Assembly (NCBI RefSeq): GCF_017355405.1
Contig: NZ_CP061177.1
Location: 3,036,501 to 3,100,500, forward strand
DNA length: 64,000 nt
From: Roseomonas haemaphysalidis
GTDB lineage: Bacteria > Pseudomonadota > Alphaproteobacteria > Acetobacterales > Acetobacteraceae
Reading direction: 5' to 3'
Part shown: positions 59,387-64,000 of the stretch, one piece after another
Position numbering within the stretch: the first letter of the stretch is position 1
How the letters are laid out: each line of letters begins with the position of its first letter
Notes under the pieces: generated by a model
The model's database searches: none
What the model saw: only the letters and a program-made list of their open reading frames with translations
What the model was told of the DNA's origin: nothing
Made by a program: the position numbers and the translations under genes

Positions 59387-61501
59387 TTGCCGCCACTCGC
59401 TGACCGGCTGTTGCCGGGACGCCCCGACCCTCTCGGCGCAAGCTGGGACGGGTTGGGCGTCAACTTCGCCCTGTTCTCCGCCCATGCGGAACGCGTGGAG
59501 CTGTGCCTGTTCGATGCCGCCGGCCGCCGCGAGGTCGCGCGGCTCGACCTGCCGGAATGCACCGATGAGGTGTTCCACGGCTACCTGCCCGAGGCCCGCC
59601 CGGGGCTGATCTATGGCTACCGCGTGCACGGCCCCTACCGCCCGGAACAAGGCCACCGCTTCAATCCCAACAAGCTGCTGCTCGACCCCTATGCCAAGCA
59701 GTTGCACGGCACGCTGCGCTGGACGGACGCGCTCTACGGCTTCCGCGGCCCACGCGGCGACCTGGGCTTCGACCGCCGCGATTCCGCCGCCGCCATGCCC
59801 AAGGGCGTGGTGACGGACGACGCCTTCAACTGGGGCGACGACCGCCCGCCCAATGTCCCCTGGGACAAGACCTTCATCTACGAGACGCATCTGCGCGGCC
59901 TGTCCGTGCTGCGCGACGACCTGGCCCCGCGCGAGCGCGGCACCTTCGCGGCGCTGGCCGACCCGCGCGTCATCGAGCACCTGCAGAAGCTCGGCGTCAC
60001 GGCGGTGGAACTGCTGCCGGTGCACGCCTTCGCGCAGGACCGCTTTCTGGTGGAAAAGGGGCTGCGCAACTACTGGGGCTATTCCACCCTGTCGTTCTTC
60101 GCGCCCGAGCCGCGCTACCTGTCCCAGGGCTCGCTGGACGAGATCCGCGTCGCCATCCGCCGGCTGCATGCCGCCGGCATGGAAGTGATTCTGGACGTCG
60201 TCTACAACCACACCTGCGAGGCCAGCGAAACCGGCCCCACCCTGTCCTGGCGCGGCATCGACAACAGCAGCTACTACCGCCTGATCCCGGGCGAGGAACG
60301 CCGCAACATCGACGAGACGGGCTGCGGCAACACCGTCAACATCACCCACCCGCGCGTGCTGCAGATGGTGATGGACAGCCTGCGCTACTGGGCCACCTCC
60401 TTCCGGGTGGACGGCTTCCGCTTCGACCTCGGCTCCGCGCTGGGACGGGAAGCGCACGGCTTCGACCCCGGCTCCGGCTTCTTCGACGCCATCCGCCAGG
60501 ACCCCGTGCTGTCGCGTCTGAAGCTGATCTCCGAGCCCTGGGACATCGGCCCCGGCGGCTACCAGCTCGGCAACCACCCGCCCGGCTTCTCGGAATGGAA
60601 CGACCGCTTCCGCGACGATGTGCGCCGCTTCTGGCGGGGCGACAGCGGGCTGCGCCCCGGCCTCGCGGCCCGGCTCGCTGGCTCGTCCGAATTGTTTGAC
60701 CGCCGCCGCCGCCGCCCCTGGGCCAGCATCAACTTCGTCGCCGCGCATGACGGCTTCACGCTGCACGACCTCGTGTCCTTTTCCACCAAGGACAACCTGC
60801 GCAACGGCGAAAACAACCGCGACGGCCATGACGACAACCACAGCAACAACTGGGGCGAGGAAGGCCCCACCGGGGACCCCGTCGTGCTGGCGCGGCGTGA
60901 GCGCATCAAGCGCGCCATGCTGATGACGCTCTTGGGCAGCCATGGCACGCCCATGCTGCTGGGCGGCGACGAGTTCGGCCGCACCCAGGGCGGCAACAAC
61001 AACGCCTATTGCCAGGACAACGACATCTCTTGGCTGGACTGGGGCGATGGCCCCGGCGGCTCCGGCAGCGCCGATGGCATCGCCCTGTCGCATTTCATCG
61101 CCCGCGCCAGCGCCGCCCGCCGCGCCCACCCGACGCTGCGCTCCGCCAGCTTCCTGCACGGCCAGGACGAGCCGCTGCCCGACATCCCCGACGTCAGCTG
61201 GTTCGACGAAGGGGGCGAGCCGCTGACCCCGGAAGGCTGGCACGACCCGCAAGGCCGCCTGCTGGTGTTGCGCCGCGCGGCGCGCACCGACGCGGGGGTT
61301 GAGGTGTCGCTGCTGCTGCTCAACGGCGGCGCGGAGGACCGCGCCGTCACCCTGCCGCTGCCCGCCCTGCCCTGGATCTCCGTGCTCGACAGCGCGGAAC
61401 CCCTGGCGGAGGAGCGCGTTGTCCAGACCGCCATCGAAGCGTTGCCGCGCCATTCCGCGCGGCTGCTCGTCGCCATCGTCGCGCAAGAGGACCAGGCATG
61501 A
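59387..61501 (+). CDS. glgX: Glycogen debranching enzyme GlgX
   Basis: 704 residues from TTG 59387 (GCGGAAA upstream). PGRPDPLGASWDGLGVNFAL and the CBM48-type start lead into the GH13 barrel with LRGLSVLRDD, D347 (RFDLGSALGR), E383 (LISEPWDIG) and D455 (AAHDGFTLHDLVSF), plus GGDEFGRTQGGNNNAYCQD. It removes alpha-1,6 branches from limit dextrin. Overlaps treZ by 4 nt, which supports work together in making linear maltodextrin for TreY. Confidence 0.94.
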   Translation: MPPLADRLLPGRPDPLGASWDGLGVNFALFSAHAERVELCLFDAAGRREVARLDLPECTDEVFHGYLPEARPGLIYGYRVHGPYRPEQGHRFNPNKLLLDPYAKQLHGTLRWTDALYGFRGPRGDLGFDRRDSAAAMPKGVVTDDAFNWGDDRPPNVPWDKTFIYETHLRGLSVLRDDLAPRERGTFAALADPRVIEHLQKLGVTAVELLPVHAFAQDRFLVEKGLRNYWGYSTLSFFAPEPRYLSQGSLDEIRVAIRRLHAAGMEVILDVVYNHTCEASETGPTLSWRGIDNSSYYRLIPGEERRNIDETGCGNTVNITHPRVLQMVMDSLRYWATSFRVDGFRFDLGSALGREAHGFDPGSGFFDAIRQDPVLSRLKLISEPWDIGPGGYQLGNHPPGFSEWNDRFRDDVRRFWRGDSGLRPGLAARLAGSSELFDRRRRRPWASINFVAAHDGFTLHDLVSFSTKDNLRNGENNRDGHDDNHSNNWGEEGPTGDPVVLARRERIKRAMLMTLLGSHGTPMLLGGDEFGRTQGGNNNAYCQDNDISWLDWGDGPGGSGSADGIALSHFIARASAARRAHPTLRSASFLHGQDEPLPDIPDVSWFDEGGEPLTPEGWHDPQGRLLVLRRAARTDAGVEVSLLLLNGGAEDRAVTLPLPALPWISVLDSAEPLAEERVVQTAIEALPRHSARLLVAIVAQEDQA

Positions 61502-63282
61502 CCGTCACCACCACCTTCGGGGCTGTGCCGCAACAAGGTGGGGCCACCCGCTTCCGGCTTTGGGCCCCCGGCCACAGCGGCGTGTCGCTGGAGTTGCAGA
61601 ACAAGCCTTCCCAGCCCCTGCGCAAGCTGGACGGCGGCTGGTGGGAAGCGGAAGCCGAGGCCCCCGCCGGCACGCGCTACCGCTACACCCTCGGCAACGG
61701 CATGACGGTGCCCGACCCCGCGTCCCGCGCGCAGGATGGCGACGTGGATGGCTGGAGCGTGGTGACCGACCCCGCCGCCCACCAGTGGCAGCACCCCGAC
61801 TGGAAGGGCCTGCCCTGGGCCGCCGCCGTGGTCTACGAGCTGCATGTCGGCCTGTATGGCGGCTTTCGCGGCGTGATGGCGGACCTGCCGCGCCTCGCGG
61901 CCCTGGGCGTCACCCACCTGGAGCTGATGCCGGTCAACGACTTCGCCGGGCTGCGCAACTGGGGCTACGACGGCGTGCTGCCTTACGCGCCGGACGAGAC
62001 CTACGGCACGCCGGAGGACCTGAAGGCCCTGGTCGATGCCGCGCATGGCCACGGCCTCGCGGTCATGCTGGACGTCGTCTACAACCACTTCGGCCCGGCC
62101 GGAAACTACTGGGGTGCCATCGCGCCCGTGTTCTTCCACGCCGACAAGAACAACCCCTGGGGCCAGTCCATCGACTTCGAGCGGCCCGAGGTGCGCGACT
62201 TCTTCATGGAGAACGCGCTCTACTGGCTGACCGAGTTCCGCTTAGACGGCCTGCGCCTCGATGCCGTGCACGCCATCGACAGCGCCAGCTTCCTGCCCGA
62301 GCTGGCCGGCCGCATCCGCGAGGCCACCGCCGGCCGCGAGATCGCGCTGGTGCTGGAAAACGAGCGCAACGACGCCAGCCTGCTGGAGCGCGACTACAGC
62401 GCCCAGTGGAACGACGACGTGCACCACTGCCTGCACGTGCTGCTGACCGGCGAGGAGGATTCCTACTACAAGGACTACGCCGGCCAGCCTGCCGCGCTGC
62501 TGGCCAAGGCGCTGTCGACCGGCTTCGTGTACCAGGGCGAGGAATCCAAGAACCTCGGCCACGCCCGCGGCAAGCCCAGCGGCCACCTGCCACCCTCGGC
62601 CTTCGTCAACGCGCTGCAAACCCACGACCAGGTGGGCAACCGCGCGATGGGCGAGCGCATCGCGCAGCTCGCCCCGCCCGAGGGCGTGCGCGCCGCGCTG
62701 ACCCTGCTGCTCCTGTCGCCCCAGGTGCCCATGCTGTTCATGGGCGACGAATGGGCCAGCGAGCGCCCCTTCCAGTTCTTCACCGGCTTCACGGACGACA
62801 CGCTGGCCGAGGCGGTGCGCGAAGGCCGCCGCAAGGAATTCGCCGGCTTCAAGGCCTTCGCGGACCCCGAGCACCGCGAGAAGATCCCCGACCCCAACGC
62901 CATCGCCACCTTCAACAGCAGCCGCCCCGACCCGTCGGAACGCGCGCTGCCCCGGCACGCGGCCGTGGAAGCGCTGGTGACGCGCCTGCTGGCCGCCCGC
63001 AAGGCGCAGCTCGCCGCGCGCCTGTCCGGCGCCACGAGCCTGGAGGCCGAGGCGCTGGGCGACACGGGCGTGCTGGCCCGCTGGCGGCTGAACGACGGCG
63101 CGGTGCTGACCGTCGCCGCGCAGTTCGGCGAAGACGAGATCGCCCTCGCCGCCCCCACCGGCACCCTGCTGGCGGAATCGCGCGACGGCGTGGCCGAGGC
63201 GGCGGTCCGCGGCACCCTGCCGGGCTTCGCCGCCGCGGGCTGGATCGCCAGCGAGGCGCCGATCGCCGAGACGATCCGATGA
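61498..63282 (+). CDS. treZ: Malto-oligosyltrehalose trehalohydrolase
   Basis: 594 residues. An N-domain (TRFRLWAPGHSGVSLELQNK) leads into the barrel: VVYELHVGLYGGFRGVMADL, D255 (LRLDAVHAI), E287 (LVLENERND), AYRGD-like end replaced by SERPFQFFTGF. It releases trehalose from maltooligosyl-trehalose. Its partner TreY is not in the window but is likely next, since treYZ usually occur with glgX and malQ. ATG 61498 overlaps glgX and the stop overlaps malQ, both by 4 nt. Confidence 0.95.
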   Translation: MTVTTTFGAVPQQGGATRFRLWAPGHSGVSLELQNKPSQPLRKLDGGWWEAEAEAPAGTRYRYTLGNGMTVPDPASRAQDGDVDGWSVVTDPAAHQWQHPDWKGLPWAAAVVYELHVGLYGGFRGVMADLPRLAALGVTHLELMPVNDFAGLRNWGYDGVLPYAPDETYGTPEDLKALVDAAHGHGLAVMLDVVYNHFGPAGNYWGAIAPVFFHADKNNPWGQSIDFERPEVRDFFMENALYWLTEFRLDGLRLDAVHAIDSASFLPELAGRIREATAGREIALVLENERNDASLLERDYSAQWNDDVHHCLHVLLTGEEDSYYKDYAGQPAALLAKALSTGFVYQGEESKNLGHARGKPSGHLPPSAFVNALQTHDQVGNRAMGERIAQLAPPEGVRAALTLLLLSPQVPMLFMGDEWASERPFQFFTGFTDDTLAEAVREGRRKEFAGFKAFADPEHREKIPDPNAIATFNSSRPDPSERALPRHAAVEALVTRLLAARKAQLAARLSGATSLEAEALGDTGVLARWRLNDGAVLTVAAQFGEDEIALAAPTGTLLAESRDGVAEAAVRGTLPGFAAAGWIASEAPIAETIR

Positions 63283-64000
63283 GCGACGCCGCCCTGCTGC
63301 AACTCGCCCGCGCCGCCGGGCTGATGGCGGAATGGGAGGACGCGGCCGGCAAGTCCCATACGGTCGCGCCGGATGCGCTGCGCGGGCTGCTGGGCGCGCT
63401 GGGCCTGCCGGCCGGCAGCGAGGCGCAGATCAAGGAAAGCCTGGCCGCCCACCGGCACGCCAGCCGCACCGCCCTGCCGCCGCTGGCCACCGCCGAGGCC
63501 GGCACCGCCGTCACCCTGCCGATCCCCCCCGGCCGCTATCGAATCACCACGGCGGACGAGGAACTGGAAGCCGAGGGCACGGCCGAGGCCGCCCCCGGCG
63601 GCGCGCGGCTCACCGCCCCCGCCACCCCGGGCTACTACACGCTGGAAGCCGGCGCGCGGCAGATGGTGCTCGCCGTCGCCCCCGCGCATGGCCACCGCAT
63701 CACCGATGCCGTGCCGGACGGCCGCGCCTGGGGCCTCACCGCGCAGCTGTATTCGCTGCGGCGCGGCTCCGACCAGGGCGTGGGCGACTATGCCGCGCTG
63801 GCCGGGCTGTGCGCCCCGGCGGCGGCACTGGGGGCGGACGCCATCGCCATCAGCCCGGTGCACGCGCAATTCTCCGCCGACCCCAGCCGCTTCAGCCCCT
63901 ACGCCCCCTCGTCCCGCGCGCGGCTGGACGTGCGGCACGCCGACCCGGGCGACATCCTGGGCGCCCCCTTCCCGCCGCCCAGGAAGCTGGCGGCGGAGCT
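63279..64000 (+). CDS. malQ: 4-alpha-glucanotransferase (3' end missing)
   Basis: About 240 residues seen, open at the right edge. The helical start (LLQLARAAGLMAEWEDAAG), the beta domain and then AWGLTAQLYSLRRGSDQGVG, DYAALAGLCAPAAALGADAI and SRFSPYAPSSR fit the E. coli-type MalQ, whose catalytic residues lie further on. The enzyme disproportionates maltodextrins, feeding GlgX/TreY products back. ATG 63279 overlaps the treZ stop. Identification rests on the N-terminal half only. Confidence 0.85.
   Translation, partial: MSDAALLQLARAAGLMAEWEDAAGKSHTVAPDALRGLLGALGLPAGSEAQIKESLAAHRHASRTALPPLATAEAGTAVTLPIPPGRYRITTADEELEAEGTAEAAPGGARLTAPATPGYYTLEAGARQMVLAVAPAHGHRITDAVPDGRAWGLTAQLYSLRRGSDQGVGDYAALAGLCAPAAALGADAIAISPVHAQFSADPSRFSPYAPSSRARLDVRHADPGDILGAPFPPPRKLAAE

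Overview
The window is very GC-rich and tightly packed. Genes often overlap by 4 nt (ATGA, GTGA or TTGA) and several start with GTG or TTG. The content fits an alphaproteobacterium, most likely a Roseomonas-like member of the Acetobacteraceae: CsbD and KGG stress proteins, an EcfG-like sigma factor with a HisKA_2 kinase, AtuA plus a TctC-type binding protein, and PII-coupled glutamine synthetase. That placement is inference from gene content and composition. No rRNA, tRNA, CRISPR array, transposase or phage gene was seen.

Layout. 1-6.5 kb holds a DUF4403 gene cut by the left edge, a secreted cupin, a DEAD-box RNA helicase, DUF1194/DUF4345 genes and a circularly permuted ATP-grasp/alpha-E pair. 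6.6-10 kb holds CsbD-type and other membrane stress proteins around a triple-PAS LuxR regulator. 10-18.5 kb holds two catabolic or uptake operons: GMC oxidoreductase, M20 peptidase and a family 5 binding protein; then a TctC-type binding protein, AtuA and an AtuA-like protein, divergent from a LysR regulator. 18.5-18.9 kb is an AT-richer non-coding stretch with strong hairpins, followed by two lytic transglycosylases flanking a glutamine amidotransferase. 21.4-32.5 kb holds a purine permease, a polar amino-acid ABC system with an enolase-superfamily enzyme, a host-attachment-family protein, glnB-glnA, an aminotransferase, a second GMC oxidoreductase and an HU protein. 32.5-40.5 kb holds an enoyl-CoA hydratase, a YdiJ-type dehydrogenase and an RraA-like aldolase, then an iron-type ABC pair without ATPase and a DoxX protein.

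40.5-46 kb is a complete phosphate locus, pstSCAB-phoU-phoB, with a PHO-box-like site upstream and a hairpin between pstS and pstC. 46-50.8 kb looks like a general-stress island: HisKA_2 kinase, EcfG-like sigma factor, PRC-barrel, KGG-repeat, DUF2383 and several very small proteins. Two sites resemble EcfG promoters (GGAAC, 16-17 nt, GGTT).

50.8-64 kb is a same-strand run for alpha-glucan and trehalose metabolism: glgE with a long N-terminal extension, a treS-maltokinase fusion, glgB, glgX, treZ and malQ (cut by the right edge). Trehalose can pass through maltose and maltose-1-phosphate into branched glucan; debranching and TreZ (with TreY, presumably beyond the edge) would return trehalose. 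A 19-codon leader ORF ends on the glgE start codon, suggesting translational coupling.
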